A stretch of 64,000 nt of DNA. Source: Pseudonocardia hierapolitana. GTDB lineage: Bacteria > Actinomycetota > Actinomycetes > Mycobacteriales > Pseudonocardiaceae. Below the pieces are notes generated by a model. It was not told the DNA's origin and made no database searches. It worked only from the letters and a program-made list of their open reading frames with translations. Numbering within the stretch: the stretch's first letter is position 1; each line of letters begins with the position of its first letter. Location: positions 3,782,001 to 3,846,000 of the forward strand of contig NZ_VIWU01000001.1 of NCBI RefSeq assembly GCF_007994075.1, given 5' to 3'. The position numbers were made by a program, and so were the translations under genes. Shown piece after piece: positions 24,615 to 35,200 of this stretch.

Positions 24615-25052
24615 ATGACGATCAAGCGTATGGACCACGTCGGCGTCGTTGTCGACGACCTCGAGGCCGCTACCGCGTTCTTCCTCGAACTCGGCATGGA
24701 GCTGGTGGGCAAGGGGCCGGCCGAGGGGCGTTGGGTGGACCGCATCGCCGGGCTCGACGGCGTCCGGATCGAGGTCGCCTTCATGCGCACCCCGGACGGC
24801 CACGGCCAGGTCGAGCTGACGAAGTTCCACAACCCGGTGGCCACCACCGCCGAGCCGAACGCGCCGGCGAACACGTTGGGCTTGCGTCGCATCATGTTCA
24901 CCGTCGAGGACATCGAGGACGTCGTTGCCCGCCTGCGCACCCACGGCGCCGAACTCGTCGGCGAGGTGTCCCAGTACGAAGACAGCTATCGGCTCTGCTA
25001 CGTCCGCGGTCCGGAGGGCATCATCATCGCGCTGTCCCAGGAGCTCGGCTGA
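24615..25052 (+). CDS. VOC/glyoxalase-family protein
   Basis: A 145-residue protein from an ATG with GAGGAG upstream. The two VOC modules are clear: MDHVGVVVDDLEAATAFFLELG at the start and RIMFTVEDIEDVVARLRTHG in the middle, ending with RLCYVRGPEGIIIALSQELG. The His, Glu and terminal Glu/Gln positions expected to bind metal are H8, E60 or E71 and a residue near the end, which I can place only approximately. It could be a glyoxalase, dioxygenase-like or bleomycin-resistance-like protein. Confidence 0.85.
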   Translation: MTIKRMDHVGVVVDDLEAATAFFLELGMELVGKGPAEGRWVDRIAGLDGVRIEVAFMRTPDGHGQVELTKFHNPVATTAEPNAPANTLGLRRIMFTVEDIEDVVARLRTHGAELVGEVSQYEDSYRLCYVRGPEGIIIALSQELG

Positions 25053-25241
25053 CCAGGCCTACCTGCCGGCGACGAGATCGAGGGGCTGAGGACCCGGGCA
25101 ATCAAGCCTCCCGGCGCTGACCCGCTCCGCGACGCCCTTCGTCGATCCTCACGGGGCTCCTCGGCCGATCCGCGAACACGTGATCCGGTTGTACGCTCGA
25201 CGAGCGCGGCGCGCCGGCCGCGCGGATGCGGGGTTCCCTCG

Positions 25242-25604
25242 GTGACGCCGGACGAGCTTGCAACGGTTCTGGGTGCGATGCCGCACGCCACCGTCGAGGA
25301 GCCGTTCGCGGAGGGCGTGCCGGTGTACAAGGTGGCCGGCAAGGTCTTCGCCATCTTCCAGCCGCACGCCGCGCCACCCGATGTGACGCTGAAGTGCGAC
25401 CCCGAACGGGCCCGTCAGCTCCGCGAGCAGTACCGGTCCGTCGTCCCCGGGTACCACGTCAACAAGAGGTTGTGGAACACGATCAGCCTGGACGGTGACG
25501 TCCCGGACGACGACCTGCTCGATCTCGTGCACGACTCGTACGAGCAGGTCGTCGCCGGGCTGCCGGCCCGTACACGCGCAGCCCTGGGCTCGGCTACGAG
25601 GTGA
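25242..25604 (+). CDS. MmcQ/YjbR-family DNA-binding-like protein
   Basis: A 120-residue protein from a GTG. The pattern GAMPHATVEEPFAEGVPVYKVAGKVFA...LKCDPERARQLREQYRSVVPGYHVNKRLWNTISLDGDVPDD is characteristic of the MmcQ/YjbR (CyaY-like fold) family, whose biochemical role is unclear. Its 3' end overlaps the convergent carboxylesterase by 11 bp. Confidence 0.88.
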   Translation: MTPDELATVLGAMPHATVEEPFAEGVPVYKVAGKVFAIFQPHAAPPDVTLKCDPERARQLREQYRSVVPGYHVNKRLWNTISLDGDVPDDDLLDLVHDSYEQVVAGLPARTRAALGSATR

Positions 25605-27063
25605 TCAGCAGGAGATCCTGCGTGTCGAACATGTGCTTCTCCCAGATCCGGCGGGACGCCTCCTCTGGGTAGGGCTGCACCGTCGCCACCGCGTCGTACA
25701 CGCGGGTGAACCGCTCCGGCGGCGCGGAGCGTGGCCAGCCCGGGTCGCCCGTCGTCGCGAAGCGGAGCCAGTCGGCCCGCATGACCTGGGACAGATCGGC
25801 GGCCTGGTCGGCGACATCGGCACCGAACGTGGCCCGCAGCGCGTCCACGTCGATCGAGCCGAAGACGAGCAGGACGTCCAGGCCGTGCGAGGCGCCGTCC
25901 GGCCCGGGACCCCAGCGGAGCTCGTACGTCCAGGCCCGACCGCCGCCGTCGTGCCGGGCGTCGGCGAGCTGGATGCTGGGCATCCGCATCAGCCAGTCCG
26001 AGTTGACCAGCTCGTGCAGCAGCGCGGGGCTCGCGTCGGGGTAGGCCGCACGGTAGGCGGCGTCACCGCCGGGGACCAGCTTGTCCAGCGTGGCGCTCGC
26101 CTGCGCGTCGGTGATCTCGCCGCCGCGCCGGGCCGCGAGCTGGCGGTACTCGTCACGCGTGTGGCCCACGAGCAGGTCGACGCCGGGCGCGGTGCCATCG
26201 GACAGGGCCGGCCACGGCGCCCGCGGCAGCGTGTCGCCGTCGACCACGGGGGAGAACGGCGTCGGGGTCGTCGCCATCGGTCCCCAGGTCCTGACCCGCC
26301 GCGGCAGCGAGCGGACGACGGCCTGGGTCACCCGCACCAGCTCGGACGGTGGGATGCGGGCCAGCCCGGCGGCGGTGGGTTCGGCGCCGACGTTCGAGGC
26401 GATCGCCGACGAGACGTCCGCCGCGAGCCGGGTGGTGAAGAACGTGCCCGGCAGGCTCTGCACGATCGCCCTGCGGAAGAGCCCGGCCGCCGCGGGCATG
26501 GCGAGCAGCGCCGCCACCGAGCCCGCACCCGCCGACTGGCCGAACACCGTGACGTTGCCGGGATCGCCGCCGAACGCCGCGACGTTGTCCTGCACCCAGC
26601 GCAGGGCGAGGATCTGGTCGAGGATGCCCCGGTTGTCCGGCGCGCCCGCGAGATGCGCGAAGCCCTCCACCCCCATGCGGTAGTTCAGGCTGACGACGAC
26701 GGCGCCCTCCGCGGCGAGGACTGCACCGTCGTGGTTCGGATTGGCCGAGCTGCCGTGCAGGTAGGCGCCGCCGTGGATCCACACCATCACGGGTAGGCCG
26801 GTGGCGCCGAGGTCGGGGGACCAGACGTTGAGCGTCAGCCAGTCGTCGGACGCGTCGGGCGGCGACGCCGGTTGCGGGACCGGTGGGCCGAACGCGGCGG
26901 CATCGCGGACCCCGTCCCAGGCCAGAGCCGGAACCGGAGCCCGGAACCGCAGTGCGTCGACGGGTGGCTGGGCGTAGGGGATGCCGCGAAAGGCCGCGAC
27001 GGCGCCGTGGCGCGTGCCGCGGACGGTTCCCGCGACCGTGCGGACCTCCGGTTCGAAGCTCAT
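25594..27063 (-). CDS. Type B carboxylesterase/lipase
   Basis: A 489-residue alpha/beta hydrolase of the carboxylesterase family, starting at an ATG (MSFEPEVRTVAGTVRGTRHG). Features in order: YAQPPVDALRF, the oxyanion hole in VMVWIHGGAYLHGSS, the nucleophile Ser in FGQSAGAGSVAALLAMPAA (about residue 184), and the acidic and histidine members later (GHTRDEYRQ and a His near the C-terminus). No signal peptide is seen, so it is probably cytoplasmic. It would cleave carboxylic esters; the substrate is unknown. It is divergent from the NB-ARC regulator at 27233. Confidence 0.9.
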   Translation of the reverse strand: MSFEPEVRTVAGTVRGTRHGAVAAFRGIPYAQPPVDALRFRAPVPALAWDGVRDAAAFGPPVPQPASPPDASDDWLTLNVWSPDLGATGLPVMVWIHGGAYLHGSSANPNHDGAVLAAEGAVVVSLNYRMGVEGFAHLAGAPDNRGILDQILALRWVQDNVAAFGGDPGNVTVFGQSAGAGSVAALLAMPAAAGLFRRAIVQSLPGTFFTTRLAADVSSAIASNVGAEPTAAGLARIPPSELVRVTQAVVRSLPRRVRTWGPMATTPTPFSPVVDGDTLPRAPWPALSDGTAPGVDLLVGHTRDEYRQLAARRGGEITDAQASATLDKLVPGGDAAYRAAYPDASPALLHELVNSDWLMRMPSIQLADARHDGGGRAWTYELRWGPGPDGASHGLDVLLVFGSIDVDALRATFGADVADQAADLSQVMRADWLRFATTGDPGWPRSAPPERFTRVYDAVATVQPYPEEASRRIWEKHMFDTQDLLLITS

Positions 27064-27232
27064 TCCGCAATGATCACATCCACGGGTACTCCCGCGGGAG
27101 TACCCGTGGTGTCGCCTGCGAGCGGTTGCCCTCGTCGGCCCCCGACGGAGATCGTCACGATCCAGGTGACAACGATCGATGTGCGGTTGAGTGGGTCGTT
27201 CGACCGGGATGCGTCGACGAAGGGGGACCGCG

Positions 27233-29803
27233 ATGTCCACGGGGTCCGAGGAACGCGCAGCCGGCGGTGACGGGGCCGCCGGGTTCGGCGATCTGCTGCG
27301 ATCCCTGCGCGAGCGGGCGCTCCTCACCCAGGAGGAGCTGGCCGAGCGCTCCGGACTGAGCGTTCGCACCATCCGCCGATTGGAGCGCGGCCGCACGCAC
27401 GGACGTCCGCAGAGCGGCTCGCTGCGCCGGCTGGTCGACGCGCTCGGGCCGGAGGCCGAGGAATTGGCGCTCCTCGTGGAAGCGGCCGCGGGCGAGCCGA
27501 GCGGGGTTCCGGCGGGTCCGCCCGTAGCCGCCGTCCCTGTGGCGCGGCAGCTCCCACTCGCACCGCCGCAGTTCACCGGGCGGGACGCCGATCTCGAGGC
27601 GCTCGAGGAGGTGCGGGCCGGGGCCGGTCCGGTGATCATCGCCATCGACGGGATGGCGGGGATCGGCAAGACGGCCTTCGCCGTCCACGCCGCTCACCGG
27701 TGGTCGGGTCGCTATCCAGACGGCCAGCTCTTCCTCGATCTGCAGGGTTACGCGCGTGGTGTCCCGCCCGTCGACCCGGGTGACGCGCTCCACCGGCTGC
27801 TGCGCTCGCTCGGGGTCCCGGGGCCGAACATCCCCGGCGACGTGGACGACCGGGCCGCCCTCTACCGCAGCCTCCTCGCCGGGAGGCGGGTGCTCGTGCT
27901 CCTCGACAACGCCGCGAGCGAGGCGCAGATCGCTCCCCTCCTCCCCGCGGCGAGCGGCTGTCTGGTGATGATCACCAGCCGGTCCAGGCTCACCGGCCTC
28001 GACGTCACGCGCGCGCACTCGCTGGATCTCCTGCCTGCCGAGGACGCCGTCACGCTGTTCGTCCGCAGCTCGGGGCGCAGTGTTGGGAGCGCGGAATCGG
28101 CGGATCGGCTGACCGAGGTGGTCGAGCTGTGCGGGCGGCTCCCGCTGGCGATCCGGCTCGCGGCGGCGCGCCTCCGCTCCCGGCCGTCGTGGACGGCGGC
28201 GCATCTCGTCAACCGCCTGCGTGACGTGCGGTCCGTCGCGGAGTTCGAAGTGGGCGACCGCAGCGTCGCTGCGGCGCTCGAGCTCTCCTACGTCCAGCTC
28301 GACCCGGAACAGCGGCAGGCGTACCGGATGCTCGGACTGCATCCCGGCGTCGAGCTGGACGTGGGTGCGGCGGCCGCGCTCGTCGGCAGGCCCGCGACGG
28401 ACGCCGGCCGGCTGGTCGACCAGCTGCTCGACGCGCACCTGCTGCAGGAGCCCGGGCCGGGCCGTTACCGGTTCCACGACCTGACCCGGGTGCACGCCGC
28501 GCGGGCGGTGGTCGAGGAGGATGCCGAGTCCGCGCGCCTGTCCGCGCTCCGCCGGTTGGTCGACCACTACTGCCGGTCCGCACGCCGTGCGATCGACGCG
28601 GCCTACCCGTACGACCGCGAGAACAGGTTCAGGTCCCCGACGGGCGCGATCGACGAGTCGTCCGGGACCGACGGCGCCGAGGCGGGGGCCTGGTTGGACA
28701 CCGAGCTGCCCAACCTGCTCGCCGTCGTGGAGGTCGCGGACCGGTACGGCTGGCCCGAACGCGTCGTGGAGCTCTCCGTCACGATGCACCGCCACCTGCG
28801 CAGCCGTGGACGCATCGGCAACGCCGCGGACCTGCACACCCGAGCCCTCGCGGCCGCACGCGCGGCCGCCGACCCCGCAGGCGAGCTCGACGCTCTCAAC
28901 GACCTCGGCCACATTCGCAGGCTCCGCGGAGAGCGTGAGCAGGCGGTCGATCTCTTCGCGGCGGCGCGCCGGATCGCTCGGGCCACCGACGACCGGCACG
29001 GCGAGCTCAACTCGCTCATCGGGCTCGGTCAGGTGCACCTGATGCAGAGCAGGTACCCGCAGGCGACCGTGAGCTTCACCGAGGTGCTGAGGATCGCCTC
29101 TCACAGCGGTGATCGCGGCCGCGAGCTGGAAGGCCTGCTCGGCCTCGGCTGGGTGCGCATGGCACAGGGACGGGAAGCGATCGGCATCTTCGAGCGAGCG
29201 GACGAGCTCGCGCGCGACATCGGGCATTCGCACGGCGAGGTGCTCGCCCTGAGCGGGCTGGTGCGCTCGTACCGGCTCTGCGGGCGGCCCGCGGAGGCCG
29301 TGGCGTACGCGGAGCGCAGCCTGCAGGTCGCGCAGGCATCGGGCCAGTCCCTCGGCGAGCTCGACGCCCTGATCGCGCTCGGCTCCCTCCACCGCAGCCG
29401 CGGTCTCTCCGAGGAAGCGGAAGTTCGGTTCCGGGAGGCGCTTCGGCTCGCCACCGAGATCGGCAGCGGCAGCTACCGATTCGAGGCGTTGTACGGCATC
29501 GCGCGGCTCCACCACATCGCCGGTCGGTACCGCGAGGCGATCGCCGACCACGAGCGGGCGCTCGACCTCGCCATCCGGCTCGGCCAGGCCGCCGAGGAGG
29601 CCCGCGCGCACGACGGTCTCGCGCACGCCCATCACGACCTCGGCGACACCGCCGAGGCGCGCCGGCACTGGCAGCAGGCGCTGACGATCCTGACGCGACT
29701 CGGTTCCGAGGGAACCGAGGATCCTGAGGTCAGCGCGGCGTCCATCCGCGCGCGACTACGACTCCTCGATGAGCCGGATGGCAACGACGATGTGCCCGGG
29801 TAA
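27233..29803 (+). CDS. XRE / NB-ARC / TPR regulator
   Basis: An 856-residue regulator. The ATG at 27233 follows GAAGGGGGA and is preferred over the in-frame codon at 27191. An XRE helix-turn-helix lies at residues 15-60 (LLTQEELAERSGLSVRTIRRLERG). The NB-ARC ATPase has P-loop GMAGIGKTA around residues 138-146 and LVLLDNAASEAQI. The C-terminal half consists of TPR repeats (LGHIRRLRGEREQAVDLFAAA...). A close paralogue stands at 46237-48726. These SARP-related proteins usually regulate secondary metabolism or development. It is divergent from the esterase gene. Confidence 0.88.
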   Translation: MSTGSEERAAGGDGAAGFGDLLRSLRERALLTQEELAERSGLSVRTIRRLERGRTHGRPQSGSLRRLVDALGPEAEELALLVEAAAGEPSGVPAGPPVAAVPVARQLPLAPPQFTGRDADLEALEEVRAGAGPVIIAIDGMAGIGKTAFAVHAAHRWSGRYPDGQLFLDLQGYARGVPPVDPGDALHRLLRSLGVPGPNIPGDVDDRAALYRSLLAGRRVLVLLDNAASEAQIAPLLPAASGCLVMITSRSRLTGLDVTRAHSLDLLPAEDAVTLFVRSSGRSVGSAESADRLTEVVELCGRLPLAIRLAAARLRSRPSWTAAHLVNRLRDVRSVAEFEVGDRSVAAALELSYVQLDPEQRQAYRMLGLHPGVELDVGAAAALVGRPATDAGRLVDQLLDAHLLQEPGPGRYRFHDLTRVHAARAVVEEDAESARLSALRRLVDHYCRSARRAIDAAYPYDRENRFRSPTGAIDESSGTDGAEAGAWLDTELPNLLAVVEVADRYGWPERVVELSVTMHRHLRSRGRIGNAADLHTRALAAARAAADPAGELDALNDLGHIRRLRGEREQAVDLFAAARRIARATDDRHGELNSLIGLGQVHLMQSRYPQATVSFTEVLRIASHSGDRGRELEGLLGLGWVRMAQGREAIGIFERADELARDIGHSHGEVLALSGLVRSYRLCGRPAEAVAYAERSLQVAQASGQSLGELDALIALGSLHRSRGLSEEAEVRFREALRLATEIGSGSYRFEALYGIARLHHIAGRYREAIADHERALDLAIRLGQAAEEARAHDGLAHAHHDLGDTAEARRHWQQALTILTRLGSEGTEDPEVSAASIRARLRLLDEPDGNDDVPG

Positions 29804-30283
29804 CCGCTGACACAGGTGCCGGTCTGTCGAATCCGCTGGCGTCCTTCCGGCATCACCGGGGAACAGCGGCCGGCAATGAGGTGACGTGCACGGTGCGCCC
29901 GCCCTTTGACACCGGGCCGCGAGGACGAATCGCCCGAACAGACCCGGCGGGCCGGGCATTGGCGGACATCTCTCCCGGAGAAGCTGGGCTCGGCTCGCGA
30001 GGAATGTCGGGCCGCCGGTGACGACCGGTATTCGTGCAGGAGCCCGGGCGGGTGGAGCCCGCGGTCGCGGTCGTGGGAAATGGCGTGCGCCGAGCACCAT
30101 GCTCGTCCCGCCGAGCTAGGGCCGGTCGTGCCGCCGTGCGCGGTGTCTCCACCGTGTCCGCGGCACGGAAATCGGATCCGATCAACCGGCGGCGGGCGTC
30201 CACCGGGGGGGCGCCGCGAACGCCGTCGAGCTCGCTCGGAAGGAAGAGACGGGGCGCCGACCATCGCGGTCGGTCCAGTCCGC
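29804..30283. other. 480-bp stretch without a recognisable gene
   Basis: The frames here have no plausible protein character or ribosome sites on either strand. It lies between the NB-ARC regulator and the IS630-type element. Confidence 0.5.
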
Positions 30284-30285
30284 TA

Positions 30286-31553
30286 GTGCGTTGACCACAT
30301 ACGTTCGCCGGGTTTGATCATGCGGCGGCGCGGGGTCGGCCCCAGCGTTGTTGGCGTTCGCTGCGGACCCGGGCTCGTTCGCGGCGCTGGGCCGCGAGGA
30401 CGTCGGGGTGGCGGGCGTTGGCGTTGCGCCAACGCAGGTAGGCGTGCAGCTCGCGGGCCAGGACGGTGTGGTTGGGGTGGTTCGAGGCGCCCATGACGAA
30501 GGTCCGCAGCGGCCCGAACTGGGCCTCGATCGGATTGGCCCAAGAGGCGTAAGTCGGGGTGAAACACAGCTCGACCTTGTTGCGGGCCGCCCACGCCCGG
30601 ATCTTCGGTGTCTTGTTCGCCGACAGGTTGTCCAGGATCACGTAGATGGGTGCGCCGTCGGGTCGGGCGGCTCGGATCGATTTGAGTGCGGCGAGGGTGT
30701 GGTCGCCGCCTTTGCGGCGCCGGATGACACCCCAGAGCTGGTCATCGCCGAGGCTGTAGCAGCCGTGGAAGTAGCGGATGCCGTGCGTGCGAGTGTAGGT
30801 CGCGGGCAGCCGGGTCGGTTTGGACTCGAGCGCCCAGGTGGAGCCGTGGCAGGGGCGGATCGACAGCGGCCCGAACTGGTCGAACGCGAAGCACCGGTTC
30901 GGGAACTTGGCGGTCACTTCCTCGATCCGGTCCAGCTTGGCGTCCTTGTCCGGGTCGCGCGACTCCTTCCAGGTCCGGGTCCGCTGGAACGACACCCGCC
31001 GCTCACGCAGCAGTTGACGCAGCCGCTCGTACCCAATCCGTATCGGTCGGTCCGGGTGCTCGGCCAGATACGCGGCGAGCTTGCGCAAGCTCCAGCGGGT
31101 GAACGGGCGCCCGAGCTTGCGCGGGCGAGTGGTGGCCGTCGCGATGACGAACTCGATGTCCTCATCGCTGATCAGGCGGGGACGGCCTCCCGCCCACTGA
31201 GGGTCCAGCGCGGCCAACCCCCGCCGGTTGAACGCGTGGATCACGTCCCGGACCGTGTCCTCATCCGCGGCGACCAGCCGGGCGATCGCGGGAACCGGAG
31301 TACCCGACGACGACGCCATGATGATCATCGCTCGGCGGACCCGGATCGAGCCGTGCTTGCCCCGGCGCACGATCTGGGTCAACCGCTGGCCCTCCGCATC
31401 GGTGAGCCTGCGCGCTCTGACCGGTTCTGCCATCCAGACCTCAACCCTCGATCCCGACCTCACGTCGGGACCGAGAGTGGGATCAACGCGACTCCACGCC
31501 CGGGACGCTGCCCGGCGTGTCGCCAACCCGGTGAACGTTCGTGGTCAACGCAC
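30286..31553 (-). mobile_element. IS630-family insertion sequence
   Basis: The 1268-bp element carries one transposase gene. Its 24-bp ends form an inverted repeat: GTGCGTTGACCAC at 30286 matches the complement of the right end, with three mismatches farther in. A TA dinucleotide flanks each side (30284-30285 and 31554-31555), as IS630/Tc1 elements produce on insertion. The element appears complete. It sits about 650 bp upstream of the giant toxin gene. Confidence 0.88.
30318..31433 (-). CDS. IS630-family transposase
   Basis: A 371-residue transposase from the ATG at 31433 (MAEPVRARRLTDAEGQRL). The N-terminal winged helix is followed by a DDE domain: the first Asp in FAFDQFGPLSIRP, the second in IYVILDNLSANKT and the Glu in YASWANPIEAQFG. 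This D...D...E spacing with the DNxSxHK-like second motif is typical of IS630. The reading frame is uninterrupted, so the element may still be active. Confidence 0.92.
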   Translation of the reverse strand: MAEPVRARRLTDAEGQRLTQIVRRGKHGSIRVRRAMIIMASSSGTPVPAIARLVAADEDTVRDVIHAFNRRGLAALDPQWAGGRPRLISDEDIEFVIATATTRPRKLGRPFTRWSLRKLAAYLAEHPDRPIRIGYERLRQLLRERRVSFQRTRTWKESRDPDKDAKLDRIEEVTAKFPNRCFAFDQFGPLSIRPCHGSTWALESKPTRLPATYTRTHGIRYFHGCYSLGDDQLWGVIRRRKGGDHTLAALKSIRAARPDGAPIYVILDNLSANKTPKIRAWAARNKVELCFTPTYASWANPIEAQFGPLRTFVMGASNHPNHTVLARELHAYLRWRNANARHPDVLAAQRRERARVRSERQQRWGRPRAAA

Positions 31554-31555
31554 TA

Positions 31556-32201
31556 GGCAACAGGTGCGACTGGTCGTCCGGCAGGGCAACGGTGTGCACG
31601 ACTTCGGACATCGGGTGGCGGGACTCGGCACGGCTCATTCGGAGGATTCCGGCATGCGGCAGCGGATCAGGAAGTCGGTGCGGGCGCGAGCCGGGTATCT
31701 GTCGCGATCGGTCGTATACGCACGGATCGGCCGGCGTGGTCCTCGCACGCCTTCCGACCGGGTCGGCGGAACGATCCGGGCGGCTGCGGGGCCGTCGATC
31801 GCCGACCCGCGGTGTCGCGAATCCGGCGATGGCTGTCCAGATCCTGCCTTCCCGGGCCACCTGGCCGCCAGTAGCGTCGTCGTCACTTCCACCTGCCTCA
31901 GCAGGAGTGGTGGGGCCAGCGTTGCAGACCCAGTCGCAACGCATATGGCTTCCGACCGCCCCGGCGTTCGCAGACCGGAGGTACGGGTTTCCGTCGATCG
32001 TTGACGTGTCGCGGTCGAGGGCCCTGAAGTCGGTTGTCTCGTTGCTCGACTCGGTCGCAACGGGAGAAGACCGCTGTCGCGCCGTTTCCGGCCGTGACGC
32101 AGGAACATTCCGCGTCCTGCTCTGTTCAGCTCTCCGCGATCTGATCGCGATCCATCTCCCGTGAACCCCACGGAACCTCCGATCCAGGAAGTAGGTCCGG
32201 C
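31556..32201. other. 646-bp gene-free leader region of the giant toxin gene
   Basis: No convincing coding frame is seen on either strand. A weak ribosome site (AGGAAG at 32187) precedes the toxin start. The promoter of the toxin gene is presumably here, downstream of the insertion sequence, but I cannot point to clear -35/-10 boxes. Confidence 0.45.
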
Positions 32202-35200
32202 ATGTGGCGCCAGTCCGCACACGACGGTGAGGCCTCGGGCCTCCCCGTGTGCGCCGGCGCCGTCGTGCGGCTGCGGTTCTCGTTGCGGGACCGGATCTGG
32301 GGCGCGATCCGCTGGACTCTCGGGTTGGCCGGAGCAGTTGTCGTGCTGTGGCTGGGTGCGGCATTCCTCGCCGCGACTCCGGCCGCCGCCGCGGTGACCG
32401 TTCCGGCGGTGATTGCTCAGCAGGGCCTGGTGAAGGGAGGTGGCATCAGGCCCGCCGGTGGAGGCGACGGTGACTCCGATTCCGGCTCGGACTCCTCGGA
32501 CGGCGACTCCGACTCTTCTGGCGACGACAGCGAGAAGAAGGAGAGCGACTCCGGGAAGAAGGAGTCGGACAAGAAGGATTCGGACGAGAAGAAGTCCGAC
32601 AAGAAGGCATCGAAGAAGAAGGAGTCCGACGAGGAGGGCTCGGACCGGAAGAAGTCCGAGAAGAAGGACTCCCAGAAGAAGGAGTCCGAGAAGAAGGCCT
32701 CGCAGAAGAAGGACTCCGACGAGGACTCGAACGAGAAGAAATCCGAGAAGAAGCAATCCGAGAAGAAGGCGTCGGAGAAGGACGCGGAGTCGGAGGAGCG
32801 CGAGTCCGGCAAGAAGGATGGCGAGGGTCGGTCCGACGGCGCCGGCTCCCGCGAGGACGACTCGCGCGACAACCGTCGCGATGGCGAGAACGAAGAACGG
32901 TCCGAGAGCCGGCGCGAGAGCAAGTACGATCAGCCGCGGCGGCAGAACGCACAGGAACGCCCCGACGAGCGCGACGACAAGAGCGACGAGGACGCGGAGC
33001 GAACCGATCGGGACAAGGGGCGGGACGGCGATGACACCGCCGCCGAATCCGCGGACGACTCCGCCGAGAACGTGAGCCGGAGCCCGCGCACCCGCACCGG
33101 CGACGACGACCGTGCCGCCGACACCGAGCGCGCCGCCGACGGCGATCAGGGAGGCGACGACTCGGACCCGGTGAGCGGTGAGCAGGCCGGCGCGGACGAC
33201 GACGATGACGTGTCCGTCCGGGACGCCGACGCGGAGTCCGCGGAGGACGCCGACGACGACCCGAGAAAGGGCCGGGCCGCCGAGAAGGCCCGTGCCGGGC
33301 GCGCGGTCGAGGAGGCGCTGGAGCGGATCAGTGATCGGGTGGCCGAGCGGCGTGATCGTGAGGAGTCCGATCGTGCTGACGACGTTGACGTGTCCGTCGT
33401 GGACACCGACGCCGGATCCGCCCGGGACGAGAGCGGTTCCCGCGACGGCCGCGAGGAGAAGCGCCGGCTCCACGACGGGTTGCGGAAGTCCGCCGGCGGC
33501 GAGCGCGCCGACGACTCGGGCGAGGAGCGGTTGCGGTCCGCGATCGAGGATCGCGTGCGCGAGGCCGTCCGGGAGGCGGCGTCCGACGAGGGGGCGTCCG
33601 ACGAGCGGGACGAGGACGACGCGCCCACGCGCCGGGAGGACGAGGAGTCGGCGGAGCGTGACGTCGTTCGTCTGGTCGCGGAAGCCGCCGATCAGGTGAG
33701 CGAGCTGGCGGACCGGGCTCACGAGGACGGCGACGACTCCGCGGACCGCGACAGCGCCGACGTGCGGGATCTCGTGGACGACGCCGTGCGCTCGGCCGCG
33801 GACCGGTCCGAGATGTCGGAGGACGACGTCCGCAGGATCGTCGACACCACGCGCGAGGAGTCGGCGGGCGCAGACCGGGGCCGCACCGACGAGGACGAGC
33901 ACGTCCAGCCGCTCGCGGACACCGCGGAGCTCACCGACGACCACGAGGAGACGTGCGGCGGCGGCGAGGAGTGCGCGGCCTCGGGCTCGGAGCTGGAGGC
34001 GGTCTCCCTCCTGAGTGCTCGCGACCCACCGGCGGAGCGCCGCGACTCGGATGACGAGGACTCCGACGACGACCGGGAGGACGAGGATTCGGCCGAGCGG
34101 ACCGAGCGGGTGCTCGAGGACCGTCTCGAGGTCGACAAGAGCGAGGAAGAGCTCGCCGAGGAGGAGAAGAAGCTCGCCGCGGGAAAGACCACGAAGGCCG
34201 ACTACGACAAGAAGGCGTCCGAGCACGCGGAGCTGGAGAAACGGGCCGCGGAGAACCGCGAGGAGGCCTCGGACGACGAGGTCGAGCTGGTCGACGAGGT
34301 CGTCGACGGTCACCGCGAGCTGTCCCAGCGGGAGAAGGAGCTGGCGGCCGAGGAGAAGCGCGTCGCTTCGGGTGCGGCCGACCGCAACACGCACGAGGAG
34401 AACGTCGCCGACTTCGAGGAGCGGCGGGACGACGTCTACGAGGCCACCGAGGAGTTGATGGAGGCCACCGACCGCGAGGTGCGGACGGTGTCCGAGGACG
34501 ACCTCGACGGCGAGGGCGCGTCCGCCGGCTGTGATTCCGACGGGGCGTTCGTCGGCTGCGGGTCGGCGAGTGAGTCGGCGGATGGTGAGCGGGACTCGGA
34601 GCGACGGCTGTGCCTGTCCGGGGTGTCGAGCTGCGGGGCGTCGTCTTCGTCCGGGGGGTCGAAGGCGGAGGCGTCGTGTGACGACTCCGGGTGCGGGAGC
34701 AGCGCGTCCAGCCGCGGCGTCGGCGGTGAGGTCACCAGCGCGTCCGCCCGATGTGATGGGAACGCGCGCGGGTGCGAGCAGTCGAGCACGGCGACCCGTG
34801 AACGAGCGAGCGCCGACTGTGAGTCGGACGGCGGCTCGTGTCGGAGCGGGTCCAGAGGACCGACCAGGGACACGGGTGCGCCCTCCGCCGGCTCGGAGCG
34901 CAAGACGGCGGCGTCGGCGTCGTGCAGCGGCACGTGCGGTGTGAGCACCGCTGCCGACCGGGACGGGGCCGAGGCGTCGTGCGAGACCGCGGGTGGCGGC
35001 TGCGACAGCCGCAGCAAGGGCTCCGCCGCCGAAGACGACTCCCGGGACCGTGACGTGCGCGCCGTCAGCACGACCGACGAGAAGGTGCGCGCCGAGGGCG
35101 GCGGGGCGGCCCGCTGCGAGGGCAGCGGCGGCTGCCGCACCTCCAGCGCGGTGGACCTGGGCGAGGACGGCGAGACTGTGGTCGCCGACGCCGAGGTCCG

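Noticed and set aside
29690..29725. Hairpin CTCGGTTCC...GGAACCGAG as a terminator
   Set aside because: It lies inside the coding sequence of the NB-ARC regulator and has no T-tract.
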